From: JABWBD01 sp040768665
GTDB lineage: Bacteria > Planctomycetota > Planctomycetia > Pirellulales > Thermoguttaceae
Assembly (NCBI GenBank): GCA_040768665.1
Contig: JAXGMN010000039.1
Location: 62,001 to 126,000 of the forward strand
DNA: 64,000 nt
Direction: 5' to 3'
Part shown: piece after piece, positions 17,543 to 26,294 of the stretch
How the letters are laid out: the number at the start of each line of letters is the position of its first letter
How positions within the stretch are numbered: position 1 is the first letter of the stretch
The notes under the pieces: model-generated
The model's database searches: none
What the model was told of the DNA's origin: nothing
What the model saw: the letters and a program-made list of their open reading frames with translations, nothing else
Program-made: the position numbers and the translations under genes

Positions 17543-20500
17543 ATGGAGACAGCACCTGAGGCAAAACCGATGCCCCGGGCACCGGTGCCTTCCCACTCCG
17601 CGCTCGACGACCTGGTCGCCGCTCTCACCGCGGTGGACCCTCGAGTCCGCCTGGTGCCACCGCGGATTCTCCGCCGCGTGATCCGACATCAGCAGGGCCT
17701 GCCGCGGCTCCGGGTCCAGCTTGCGCATGACAGCAGTTGCGTCGTCCGTCGCGAAGTCCTCCTGCAAGTCGTCGATGAGGTGGAACTCGATGAGCTCAGC
17801 GCCGGCATGCCGGAATACCTCATTCTCCTTCCTCAGCCGGAAGCCGAGGAGATTCTCACGGCCTCGCCGGCCAGCCTGCTGACCCGCTACTGGCGGCTGC
17901 TCTTTCATTGCCGAGTTCATCTTCACCTGGAGGAGCAACGCGCTTCCGGTGTCATCGCGCCAACCGCAATCCGCGACCGGCTTGAGCGAATTGGCGTCAT
18001 GCGATTCAAGGAAATCCGTGGTGTGCTTCTCCAGGAAGGCGTTCTCCACTACAATGCCGATCCGTGGACGACATGCGTGGAGCTTGCCGCCACCTGGCTC
18101 GAACTGAAGTACTTCGAGCCCGGGCTGGTCCCGAGTTTTTTCCCTCAACTTGGTGGAGACCGTTCGCTCGACACAATCCTGGCGGAAATGGTCGACGCGG
18201 ACGGGCTCTATGTCGCGACCCGGCCGCGCGGTGCCGAGACGCCGGATTCGGCCGACAGCGCAGCCGCACCGGAGGCCGAACCCGCAGAACCTCAGCTTTC
18301 CCGGAGCAGTCGAAGGCGGTCTTTGCAGGTATTCCGGGATCTGTTCAGCCAGGCCGAAACAGCAGCCGCATGCGGAAACCTGGTTCGTTCGTGCATCCTC
18401 TTGCAGAGAGCCAAACGGCGCGCGCCCGAAGGTTCACAGCATCGTCTGCGAAATGCCCTCCGTGGAAACATTCATCGCCTGGTGCTCGCGCTGCAGGAAG
18501 TGCTGCACTTTTCGGACGCGGAGGCCGACTCCTGGCGCGAGTCGATCGCCGCGCTGGCCGCTCGAAGTGCCGCCGGCTTGTGGAGCCCCGAGACGAGACT
18601 GCTGTTCGATCTGCAGAAGATCTGCAACGATCGGCAGCGGCGGGTCTACGCGCTGGACGTCTGGCGGTGGCTCCGTTCGCTCGGGCGACGCCCCCTCAAG
18701 CGGCCGCTCCCGTGGTTGATGGAGGTTCTCGTCCTTCGGCATCTGCAGGCCGCCCTGCATCGGATCGCCGCCGTGCGGATTCCCGATTCCCATCGCCGCA
18801 CGCTGCACACGATCTTGCACGAGGCTGCCGAAGAGACGGAGCAGCAACTGCGCGACCGCATTCGCCCCGTGATTGAGCAGGTTCTCGGCGACGCGGAGTT
18901 CGTTGCCGCCAACATCGTCGAACGGGTCGCGACCAGGAAGCTCGTCGAGGAACTGATCGACCGGATCGTGGATCGCGGGTTCCTTAATCTGGGCGACCTC
19001 CGCGATGCGGTGGCCCGCAACAACCTCAAGGCCCGCGACCTGTCGGGACCGAAAGAACTCGTCTTCGGCGACCAGCTCCTCCGGGCCGACCGCCGGATGG
19101 CCACCGCGCTGGACGGGGTCTATCGGCCGGGCGAATCGTATATGCGAGCCATCCAGCGGATCAGTTCGCTGGCTTTCGGCACGTGGACCGGCCGGTTGCT
19201 GATGCGCTACCTGGTGCTCCCGTTTGGAGGTGCATACGTCATTGAAGCCGGCGTGCAACACCTGATTACGGCGGTGACCGGCCAGGAACCCGTTGTCGAG
19301 CACTCGACGATGGTCCTGCCGTTGGGCCTGTTTCTCCTTCTGGTCATCAACGCCGAGGTCGTCCGCCAGGGTCTGGTGCACCTCTCTCACACGGTAGCAA
19401 AGACCGCCCGCTATCTGGTCACCGAGTTGCCCCGGCAGATCATGGAATGGGACGCGGTCCAGCGGGTGCTGCGGTCGCGGGTCTTCCGAGGGTTGGTGCG
19501 GTTCGGAGCCAAACCCGCCGCGTTCACGACGCTGATCTACTGGCTCATGCCGCGACTGTCCGTCGACTGGCAAAGCAACCCCCTGCCGGTTATCTCGACC
19601 TTCGTCGGAGCCAATCTGTTGCTGAATTCCCGGCTGGGCCGCGACCTGGAAGAGGTCACCACCGACTGGATCGGCCGTACCTGGCATTGGCTCGGCGCGC
19701 AGGTGATTGCGCGGTTGTTCTGGCTCGTCATGGACGTCTTCCGCGGTGCGTTGGAAATCACCGAGCGGGTCCTGTACAGCGTCGACGAGTGGCTGCGGTT
19801 CCGCTCGGGCGAGAGCCAGTTTTCTCTCTGGAGCAAGGCCGTTCTGGGAGTTTTCTGGTTTGCCATCGCCTACGTCGCCCGCTTCTGCATCAACCTGCTC
19901 ATCGAGCCGCAGGTCAACCCGATCAAACACTTCCCGGTTGTGACGGTATCGCACAAGGTGCTTCTGCCGCTCATTCCGGCCCTGGTCGGGGTGCTCGAAC
20001 TGGCCATGGAAAAGGGCCTGGCGATCACGATCGCTACGGCGGTGATCACGGCGATCCCGGGAATTTTCGGTTTCCTCGCGTGGGAATTGCGGGAGAACTG
20101 GCGCCTCTATGCGGCGAATCGCCCCGCCACGCTCCGCCCGGTCACCGTCGGAAAGCATGGCGAGACCGTCCGCCGGCTCCTGGTTTGGGGCCTTCACTCG
20201 GGTACGATCCCCAAGCGATACGCCAAGCTCCGCAGATCGCTCCGCGACGCCGGTTCCAAGAGGCGGCGACAGGTCCGCAAGCACCAGCGCGTCTTGCGCC
20301 AGACGGAGGTCGACGTCCGCCGCTACGTCGAACGGGAACTGGTTTGGCTGCTTAACGAGGCCGACTGCTACCGCGTGCGGCCGATCCGCACGGGCGGCGT
20401 CCAGTTGGCGCCCAATCGAATTCGGGCGGAGCTTCTGGACGAAGTCAGCGGTGAGAGGATCCTCGCCGTTGCCTTCGAGGCCGAGGACGGATGGCTGCTG

Positions 20501-20968
20501 GCCGGCGTCAACGGCTTTGAGCGAGCCGATTGGTCCCACCTGCAGCGTCAGACACTGGCGATCGCCTTGAGCGGGTTTTACAAGACGGCCGGGATCGACG
20601 TCGTGCGGGAGGAAATCCAGGCGCAACTTCCCGTCCACGAGGCCCTGTACGGATTGGATCAGCAGGGGCTCGTCGTGTGGCCTGGCGAGACCCTCGACTG
20701 CGAGATTCACTACGATCTCGACAACGGTCCGCGGGCGGAGCCGCGGGCTCCGGACGGCTCTCCGGTGCACTCCGCGCCTGCGCTGGACCGCTCCCGTCTC
20801 CTGTTTCACGGCAATCACGTCGCGTGGGAAGCGTGGGTCCGGATGTGGACCGTCCTTTCCGAGCCTGGCCACGAGCGAAACGGGCAGCCTCTGCCGCTGC
20901 AGACACCCGTTCAAGTCCTTCCCGACAACTCCGCGGCTTCCGCGGTGCAGTACGTTCAAGATACCTAG
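17543..20968 (+). CDS. Large multi-pass membrane protein of unknown function
   Basis: 1141 aa; AGGA lies just before ATG 17543. I do not recognise a family. Residues 1-540 are soluble and helical, with a charged stretch near 240-260. Residues about 545-870 hold several membrane segments: MRYLVLPFGGAYVIEAG, TMVLPLGLFLLLVI, FTTLIYWLMP, AVLGVFWFAIAYVA, LPLIPALVGVLELA and TAVITAIPGIFGFLAW. The C-terminal third is soluble, beginning with a basic segment (KLRRSLRDAGSKRRRQ) and ending in a mixed alpha/beta region. Two soluble ends flanking a central membrane core suggest a scaffold or transport role, but this is only topology. It stands alone between tRNA-Ser and the CocE-type gene. Confidence 0.82.
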   Translation: METAPEAKPMPRAPVPSHSALDDLVAALTAVDPRVRLVPPRILRRVIRHQQGLPRLRVQLAHDSSCVVRREVLLQVVDEVELDELSAGMPEYLILLPQPEAEEILTASPASLLTRYWRLLFHCRVHLHLEEQRASGVIAPTAIRDRLERIGVMRFKEIRGVLLQEGVLHYNADPWTTCVELAATWLELKYFEPGLVPSFFPQLGGDRSLDTILAEMVDADGLYVATRPRGAETPDSADSAAAPEAEPAEPQLSRSSRRRSLQVFRDLFSQAETAAACGNLVRSCILLQRAKRRAPEGSQHRLRNALRGNIHRLVLALQEVLHFSDAEADSWRESIAALAARSAAGLWSPETRLLFDLQKICNDRQRRVYALDVWRWLRSLGRRPLKRPLPWLMEVLVLRHLQAALHRIAAVRIPDSHRRTLHTILHEAAEETEQQLRDRIRPVIEQVLGDAEFVAANIVERVATRKLVEELIDRIVDRGFLNLGDLRDAVARNNLKARDLSGPKELVFGDQLLRADRRMATALDGVYRPGESYMRAIQRISSLAFGTWTGRLLMRYLVLPFGGAYVIEAGVQHLITAVTGQEPVVEHSTMVLPLGLFLLLVINAEVVRQGLVHLSHTVAKTARYLVTELPRQIMEWDAVQRVLRSRVFRGLVRFGAKPAAFTTLIYWLMPRLSVDWQSNPLPVISTFVGANLLLNSRLGRDLEEVTTDWIGRTWHWLGAQVIARLFWLVMDVFRGALEITERVLYSVDEWLRFRSGESQFSLWSKAVLGVFWFAIAYVARFCINLLIEPQVNPIKHFPVVTVSHKVLLPLIPALVGVLELAMEKGLAITIATAVITAIPGIFGFLAWELRENWRLYAANRPATLRPVTVGKHGETVRRLLVWGLHSGTIPKRYAKLRRSLRDAGSKRRRQVRKHQRVLRQTEVDVRRYVERELVWLLNEADCYRVRPIRTGGVQLAPNRIRAELLDEVSGERILAVAFEAEDGWLLAGVNGFERADWSHLQRQTLAIALSGFYKTAGIDVVREEIQAQLPVHEALYGLDQQGLVVWPGETLDCEIHYDLDNGPRAEPRAPDGSPVHSAPALDRSRLLFHGNHVAWEAWVRMWTVLSEPGHERNGQPLPLQTPVQVLPDNSAASAVQYVQDT

Positions 20969-21097
20969 GACCGGCGAAACACCGTGCTTGGACGGGGTCG
21001 GTTGTCTTTGCGAACCCGTTTGCCTCGACCGTTGCACCGCGTAAGACAAAGAGCGAAGATGGCAGCGTACCAGCCTGTTCCGCAAGAGGAATGAGCC

Positions 21098-22810
21098 ATG
21101 CAAACGTTGCCCTGCTTTTTCTTTGCCGGCCTGCTCGCCGCGCTTGCCGGCGAGGAGCTCGGAGTCGTCGTCGAGAAGAACGTGCCCGCAACCATGCGCG
21201 ACGGGGTCGTGCTGCGAGCCGATGTGTGCAGGCCGGACCGGGGCGGCCCCTACCCGGTGCTCGTCATGCGAACGCCCTACGGCAAGCGTCACAGCTTCGA
21301 CCGCTACGTCAAGGCCGGCTACATCGTGGTCTGCCAGGATGCGCGGGGGCGATATGCTTCCGACGGGAACTACGAATCGTTCGTCCGCTTCCAGACGCAC
21401 GACGCCGAGGACGGCTATGATACCGTCCAGTGGGCGGCTCGCCTGACCGGTTCGAACGGCAAGGTCGGCACGTTCGGAGCCTCGTACAACGCCTTTCTTC
21501 AGTGGCGATTGGCCCCGCTGGAACCGCCGGCGCTGGTGGCCATGTCGGCCCAAACGATTCCCGGCCGGTATATCGATCTGGAAGGCCCCGGCACAATCCG
21601 GCCCGGCCGACGCCTGCGATGGTGGATCCATACCATGGCGCCCGACATGCTTCGCCGTGCCGAAATTCAGTCTGCCGTCGCGCTCGACGCCGACCAGTGG
21701 ATGGACTTCGCTGCCTGGCTCGACCTGCCGCGCGAGCTGTTCGGGCACGAAAGCGACTCGGTCTTCCACTGGCTGCGAAACCCGCACACCGATCCGTGGC
21801 AGCTCCAGCTCGGCTGCAAGGAGATCGCCGTGCCGAATCTCGACGTCGTCGGCTGGTATGACCACTGCAACGGCGATATGCTCCTCTACCGCACGCTGGC
21901 GCGTGAGGGCAAAACCGACCGCGCGCGTCGCGACTCTCGCATCGTCATCGGCCCCTGGGGCCACTCCACGCGGGGCAAACGCAAGTTCGGGCCTATCGAC
22001 TTCGGCTCCGAAGCCGCCATGAACCTCGTCGCGCTGGACATCCGCTGGTTCGACCACTGGTTGAAGGGAGAAGACAACGGCATTGACCGCGAGCCGCCGG
22101 TCAAGATCTTCGTGATGGGCGACAACCGCTGGCGCGGCGAACGCGAGTGGCCCCTGCTCCGCGCCCGCAATGAAATTCTCTACCTGACCAGCGGCGGCCA
22201 TGCCAACACGCCCGCCGGCGACGGAAAGCTGCTCCCGCAATCCGCGGCCGGAGGAGAGGATCAGTATACGTACGATCCGGACAACCCCGTCCCGTCGCTG
22301 CACGGGAAGGCCTCGTTCGCCATGGTTGCGGACCAGCGGCCGCTGTCCGATCGACAAGACATCCTGGTCTACCAGTCGGAGCCGCTGGCGGAACGGATCG
22401 AAGTGACCGGCAATCCCGTGGTCGAACTGCACGCCGCCTCATCGGCGCCCGACACCGACTGGTTCGTACGGCTGATCGACGTCGCTCCGGACGGTCTATC
22501 TCGCGATGTCTGCCAAGGGCTGGTTCGCGCCCGGTATCGCAACGGTCTGGAAAACCCCAGCCCGGTCGCACCGGGCGAAGTCGTTTGCTACACGATCCGC
22601 ATGGGCCCCACATCAAACGCTTTCCTGCTGGGCCATCGCATTCGCCTGGATGTAACCAGTTCTGATTTCCCGAACTACGATCGCAACCACAACACCGCGT
22701 TGGACCAGAACGCCGACGCCACGATGGTCGTCGCGCGCCAGACGGTCCACCATGGCGGCATGCGTGCCTCGAAGATCGTCCTGCCGCGGGTCTTTTCTCC
22801 CGGCCCGTAA
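21098..22810 (+). CDS. CocE/NonD-type X-Pro dipeptidyl-peptidase family hydrolase
   Basis: 570 aa with an N-terminal hydrophobic segment (MQTLPCFFFAGLLAALA), probably a signal peptide. The alpha/beta-hydrolase domain (about 25-340) shows RDGVVLRADVCRP, nucleophile motif GASYNA (S129), acid in GWYDHCNG (D255) and base in GPWGHS (H289). The C-terminal jelly-roll (about 350-565) includes TDWFVRLIDVAPDG and GHRIRLDVTSSDFPNYDRN, as in CocE and PepX. These enzymes cleave esters, acyl groups or Xaa-Pro peptides; the substrate cannot be read from sequence. It is followed 26 bp later by egtB, so co-transcription is likely. Confidence 0.92.
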   Translation: MQTLPCFFFAGLLAALAGEELGVVVEKNVPATMRDGVVLRADVCRPDRGGPYPVLVMRTPYGKRHSFDRYVKAGYIVVCQDARGRYASDGNYESFVRFQTHDAEDGYDTVQWAARLTGSNGKVGTFGASYNAFLQWRLAPLEPPALVAMSAQTIPGRYIDLEGPGTIRPGRRLRWWIHTMAPDMLRRAEIQSAVALDADQWMDFAAWLDLPRELFGHESDSVFHWLRNPHTDPWQLQLGCKEIAVPNLDVVGWYDHCNGDMLLYRTLAREGKTDRARRDSRIVIGPWGHSTRGKRKFGPIDFGSEAAMNLVALDIRWFDHWLKGEDNGIDREPPVKIFVMGDNRWRGEREWPLLRARNEILYLTSGGHANTPAGDGKLLPQSAAGGEDQYTYDPDNPVPSLHGKASFAMVADQRPLSDRQDILVYQSEPLAERIEVTGNPVVELHAASSAPDTDWFVRLIDVAPDGLSRDVCQGLVRARYRNGLENPSPVAPGEVVCYTIRMGPTSNAFLLGHRIRLDVTSSDFPNYDRNHNTALDQNADATMVVARQTVHHGGMRASKIVLPRVFSPGP

Positions 22811-22836
22811 GGTCCGCGAACAAAGGAGTCGAGCAC

Positions 22837-24150
22837 GTGCAACTCCGCGAAGTCGACCGCCAAACGCTGTTGGAACAGTTCCGCTCGGTTCGCCTGGCGA
22901 GCGTTGCCATGTGCAAGCCGCTTTCGGCGGAAGAGCACCGCATCCAGCCGATGGCCGACGCGAGTCCGCCGTGGTGGAACCTCGGACACACGAGCTGGTT
23001 CTTTGTCCGCAATGTCATCGAGCCGTTCGGGGGCGAAAGGCTGCCGGAGGATGCGGACTTCGACTTCGTGCTGAATTCGTATTATGTTTCGCTCGGCAGC
23101 CGCGTGCCGCGTCCGCGGCGAGGGCTGATTTCCAGGCCGACCAACGACGAGATCTATCGCTACCGCGCTACGGTCGATCAGCGGGTGGAGCACTTGCTGG
23201 AAACGGCAAGCGACGACCGTCTCGAGGAACTGTCCTTTGTGCTGACCGTTGGGATGCACCACGAGCGGCAGCATCAGGAGTTGTTCTATACGGAAATCAA
23301 GAACATCCTTTACCAGAATCCGCCTCCGTTGCGCCGACCCTACCGGGAGATCGCCGCAGCATCACCGGCCGCCGAGCCGCCCGGAGGTTGGGAGTTCATC
23401 GAGTTCGAAGGCGGACTCCACGAGTTCGGCTGCCTGGAGGATGGCTGGTGCTGGGACAACGAACTGCCGGTCCACAAGTATTATCTGCCGGATTTCGCTT
23501 TTGCGGACCGGCTGGTTACCAATGGCGAATACCTCGAGTTTGTCGAAGACGGCGCCTACCGTAGCCAACTGCTCTGGTTGGACAATGGCTGGGCTCGGGC
23601 GCAGGAGGAAGGTTGGGAAGCGCCGCTTTACTGGGAGCAGCGGGACGGCCGCTGGTGGATCTGGACCCTCGGCGGTCTGCGCGAACTCGATCCGAACGAA
23701 CCCGTTTGCCACGTCGGCTTCTACGAGGCCGACGCGTTCGCCCGGTGGAAATCGGAGACCAACGCCAGATTGCGGGGCGCCCGCCTTCCGACGGAGCGGG
23801 AATGGGAATATGCGGCGCGGACTGCCGGCGTCGATGCGGTCCACGCGAACCTGTTGGATTCCGGTCGCCTGCACCCGGCCGCGCCCGCATGCTCTTCTTC
23901 GCCGATAAGCGCGATGTTGGGCGATGTCTGGGAATGGACATCCAGCTATTATGAGCCGTATCCAGGATATCGGCCGTTTCGCGGGACACTGGCCGAGTAC
24001 AACGGAAAGTTCATGGACAATCAGCGGGTGCTCCGTGGCGGATCCTGCGTTACCGAGCGCGATCATGTCCGTATCAGCTACCGGAACTTCTGGTCGGCCG
24101 CGGCACGGTTTCAATTCACGGGGTTTCGGTTGGCACGAGACGCAGGTTAG
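22837..24150 (+). CDS. egtB: EgtB-like sulfoxide synthase
   Basis: 437 aa from GTG 22837 with AAGGAG at 8 bp. The N-terminal DinB domain gives the three iron ligands expected for EgtB: H51 in LGHTSWF and H142/H146 (with E148) in HHERQHQE. The C-terminal formylglycine-generating-enzyme-like domain has RLPTEREWEYAAR, GDVWEWTSS and VLRGGSC. EgtB joins a sulfur donor to hercynine in ergothioneine synthesis. The partner methyltransferase EgtD is not in the window, so either it lies elsewhere or this paralogue makes a related thiol-histidine (ovothiol-type OvoA also shares this fold but is longer). Confidence 0.9.
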   Translation: MQLREVDRQTLLEQFRSVRLASVAMCKPLSAEEHRIQPMADASPPWWNLGHTSWFFVRNVIEPFGGERLPEDADFDFVLNSYYVSLGSRVPRPRRGLISRPTNDEIYRYRATVDQRVEHLLETASDDRLEELSFVLTVGMHHERQHQELFYTEIKNILYQNPPPLRRPYREIAAASPAAEPPGGWEFIEFEGGLHEFGCLEDGWCWDNELPVHKYYLPDFAFADRLVTNGEYLEFVEDGAYRSQLLWLDNGWARAQEEGWEAPLYWEQRDGRWWIWTLGGLRELDPNEPVCHVGFYEADAFARWKSETNARLRGARLPTEREWEYAARTAGVDAVHANLLDSGRLHPAAPACSSSPISAMLGDVWEWTSSYYEPYPGYRPFRGTLAEYNGKFMDNQRVLRGGSCVTERDHVRISYRNFWSAAARFQFTGFRLARDAG

Positions 24151-24154
24151 GATT

Positions 24155-24243
24155 GATCGAGAAATAAGTGTCAGGAACCATTTGCCGGAAACCGGCCCTT
24201 CGGGTGCTTCGCACAAATGGTTCCTGACACTTTTTTCTCGATT
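24155..24243. repeat. Long hairpin repeat with TGTCAGGAACC arms
   Basis: Two 30-bp arms, 24155-24184 and 24214-24243, are nearly perfect complements (gatcgagaaataagtgtc... against ...gacacttttttctcgat). It starts 5 bp after the egtB stop and ends with a T-run, so it may double as terminator. REP-like. Confidence 0.88.
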
Positions 24244-24254
24244 CATCTTGATTC

Positions 24255-24336
24255 ATCCGTGCCTCGGCCTTGCCATCCGTGCTACTTTGCCTTTCAGTTG
24301 TTCTCATAGCACGGATGGCAAGGCCGGGGCACGGAT
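24255..24336. repeat. Inverted repeat with 29-bp arms
   Basis: Arms 24255-24283 and 24308-24336 (atccgtgcct...ccatccgtgct against its complement, one mismatch) around a 24-bp loop. It lies next to the preceding hairpin. The remaining bases to 24735 hold no gene I can support. Confidence 0.85.
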
Positions 24337-24735
24337 GACGATGAGGAGCACACGCGGGAGCCGGACAAGCCGATGGAACGCCCGTGTTTTCCCACTTTCC
24401 ACCCGATCCCATCGAGGTTGCTCGATGGTGAAGCCGGATTGCCGGCCAGCCCGCGCGCCCCCTATCTCAGTTCAAACCCATTCTTGATGATCGCTGCGAA
24501 AGGAGGTTGGACGCCGCTCAATATCGCCTTTTTGCGCCGCAGAGGGTATAACGGACGAGCGGGCCCGACAACGGCGACTGCCCACAGGAAGGAGTTCCAA
24601 GCATGCCGCCGCCCTGATTCGAAAACGCGGTTTTCATCGTCCTCTGTGTTCTGCTGGCCCCGCATATCCTGGCACCTCATTGGGTTTTTGCCCCGGAATT
24701 CCACCAACCCCCCACGTGCCCCTGGAGACGGATCC

Positions 24736-26235
24736 ATGCCTTGCCACCCCGCTGCTGTTGCCATGATTCTCGGCTGTGTTCTTGCGGCCGGCCAGGCCGC
24801 CCCCCGGCAACACCCGATCGATCCTTTGCTTCGCACCGTCGACTTGAACATTGGTCAACAGGCTGAGGTGAAACTGTGCGACGGCTCGACCGCCACCGTG
24901 AAACTCGTGGGCCTGGAAGAACGCCGCGACACGCTTCGCGGTGCGGTCCGCGAAGCCCGTGTGACGGTCGAGGTCAACGGCCGGCGCGCGGCGCTGGCGG
25001 CCGCCTACTACCGGTTGCCGGTCACCGTGGGCGGAGTGCAGATCGATTGCGCGGCGACCAGGGGGATCGCCACGCCCGAACAGAACCCGTGGGCGTTGGA
25101 TGCCGATGCCCGGTTCCGGCTCTGGCCGGCCGCTTCAGCTTGGATTCGACCGGGTACGTTCACCTACCCGGCCAAGCAGAAGTGGTTCGCCAGCGACACG
25201 CAGATGGCCAACGATCCGGTCTACGTCGACGGCGGCGAGATCCCGGCCAACAAGAGGATTTACTATCACTGGGGTCTGGATATCGGCGGCTCCGAAGGCC
25301 AAGTCGAAGTGGTGGCGGCGGCCGACGCCGTCGTGCTCTCGCTGGGAGAGAAAGTGCACCAAAGCGTCGAGAAGTCCTCCCCGGTCCGCCCCCGCTACGA
25401 CGTCATCTATCTCCGCGACGACCGCGGCTGGTACCATCGCTACAGCCATCTGCACACGATCGAGCCGTCGCTCGAACTCGGCCAGCGCGTGAAGATGGGG
25501 CAGACGATCGGCCTGTTGGGCAAAGAGGGAGGCAGCGGCGGGTGGTCGCACCTGCACTTCGATCTCTCGGCGATGCAGCCCAGCGGACGCTACGGCATCG
25601 TGGAGGGCTACGCCTTTCTCTGGCAGGCCTATCACGACGCCCACGCCACCGAGATCGAAGCCGTCGCCCGCCCGCACCAGGTCGCCTGGACCGGGGAACC
25701 CGTCGCGCTCGACGGCAGGCTGTCCTGGAGCCGCCAAGGTCCCGAACACATCCGCAGCTACCAGTGGACCTTCTGCGACGGCACCGGTGCGGCCGGGCCG
25801 ACAACCCGGCGCGAATACGACCGCGCGGGGATGTATACGGAGATTCTGAAGGTGACGGACGACCGCGGAAACGCCGACTACGACTTCGCCGTGGTGCAAG
25901 TCATCGACCGCGACCACCCGGACCAGGTGCCGCCGTCGATCCATCCGGTCTACTGGCCGACCGAAAAGATCCAGCCGGGCGACGAGATCACGTTCAAGGT
26001 CCGCACGTTCCGCGTGGCGCCCGACGAAGGGGAGGAAACCTGGGACTTCGGCGATGGCTCGCCTCCGGTCACCGTCCAGTCGGACGGCAACGCCGTGAAG
26101 CACGCGAAGGACGGCTACGCGGTCACCAGCCACCGGTATGAGAAGCCGGGGGATTACCTCGTGAGCGTCCGCCGGACCAACCGCCGCGGTGAAACCGCGA
26201 TCAACCGGCTGCACGTGCGAGTCGAGCCGCGGTAG
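24736..26235 (+). CDS. Secreted M23-family metallopeptidase with PKD-like domains
   Basis: 499 aa from ATG 24736, preceded by GGAG. The N-terminus (MPCHPAAVAMILGCVLAAGQA) is a signal peptide. Residues about 160-310 hold the LytM/M23 zinc site: HWGLDIGG (H178, D182), a YSHLH segment and HLHFD (H272, H274). C-terminal beta-rich PKD-like units follow (about 335-395 with YQWTFCDGTG; about 430-495 with EETWDFGDGSPPV). M23 enzymes cut cell-wall or other glycine-rich peptides. Planctomycete peptidoglycan is thin or variable, so a role in wall or matrix turnover is inference. In-frame sequence upstream of 24736 has no protein-like character. Confidence 0.85.
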   Translation: MPCHPAAVAMILGCVLAAGQAAPRQHPIDPLLRTVDLNIGQQAEVKLCDGSTATVKLVGLEERRDTLRGAVREARVTVEVNGRRAALAAAYYRLPVTVGGVQIDCAATRGIATPEQNPWALDADARFRLWPAASAWIRPGTFTYPAKQKWFASDTQMANDPVYVDGGEIPANKRIYYHWGLDIGGSEGQVEVVAAADAVVLSLGEKVHQSVEKSSPVRPRYDVIYLRDDRGWYHRYSHLHTIEPSLELGQRVKMGQTIGLLGKEGGSGGWSHLHFDLSAMQPSGRYGIVEGYAFLWQAYHDAHATEIEAVARPHQVAWTGEPVALDGRLSWSRQGPEHIRSYQWTFCDGTGAAGPTTRREYDRAGMYTEILKVTDDRGNADYDFAVVQVIDRDHPDQVPPSIHPVYWPTEKIQPGDEITFKVRTFRVAPDEGEETWDFGDGSPPVTVQSDGNAVKHAKDGYAVTSHRYEKPGDYLVSVRRTNRRGETAINRLHVRVEPR

Positions 26236-26294
26236 CCAGAGAACTCCTCCGATTTCCCAACTTTTTCAGTGATCTTTTCAAGGGGCAAGTTCCC

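Noticed and set aside
18434..22432. 1332-codon open frame on the minus strand
   Set aside because: It runs antisense to the membrane protein, CocE-type and other real genes; composition is Arg/Gln/Asp-rich shadow sequence with no domain, a usual effect of high GC codon bias.
24373..24735. In-frame N-terminal extension of the M23 gene
   Set aside because: No protein-like composition; the signal peptide starts at 24736 with a suitable ribosome site.
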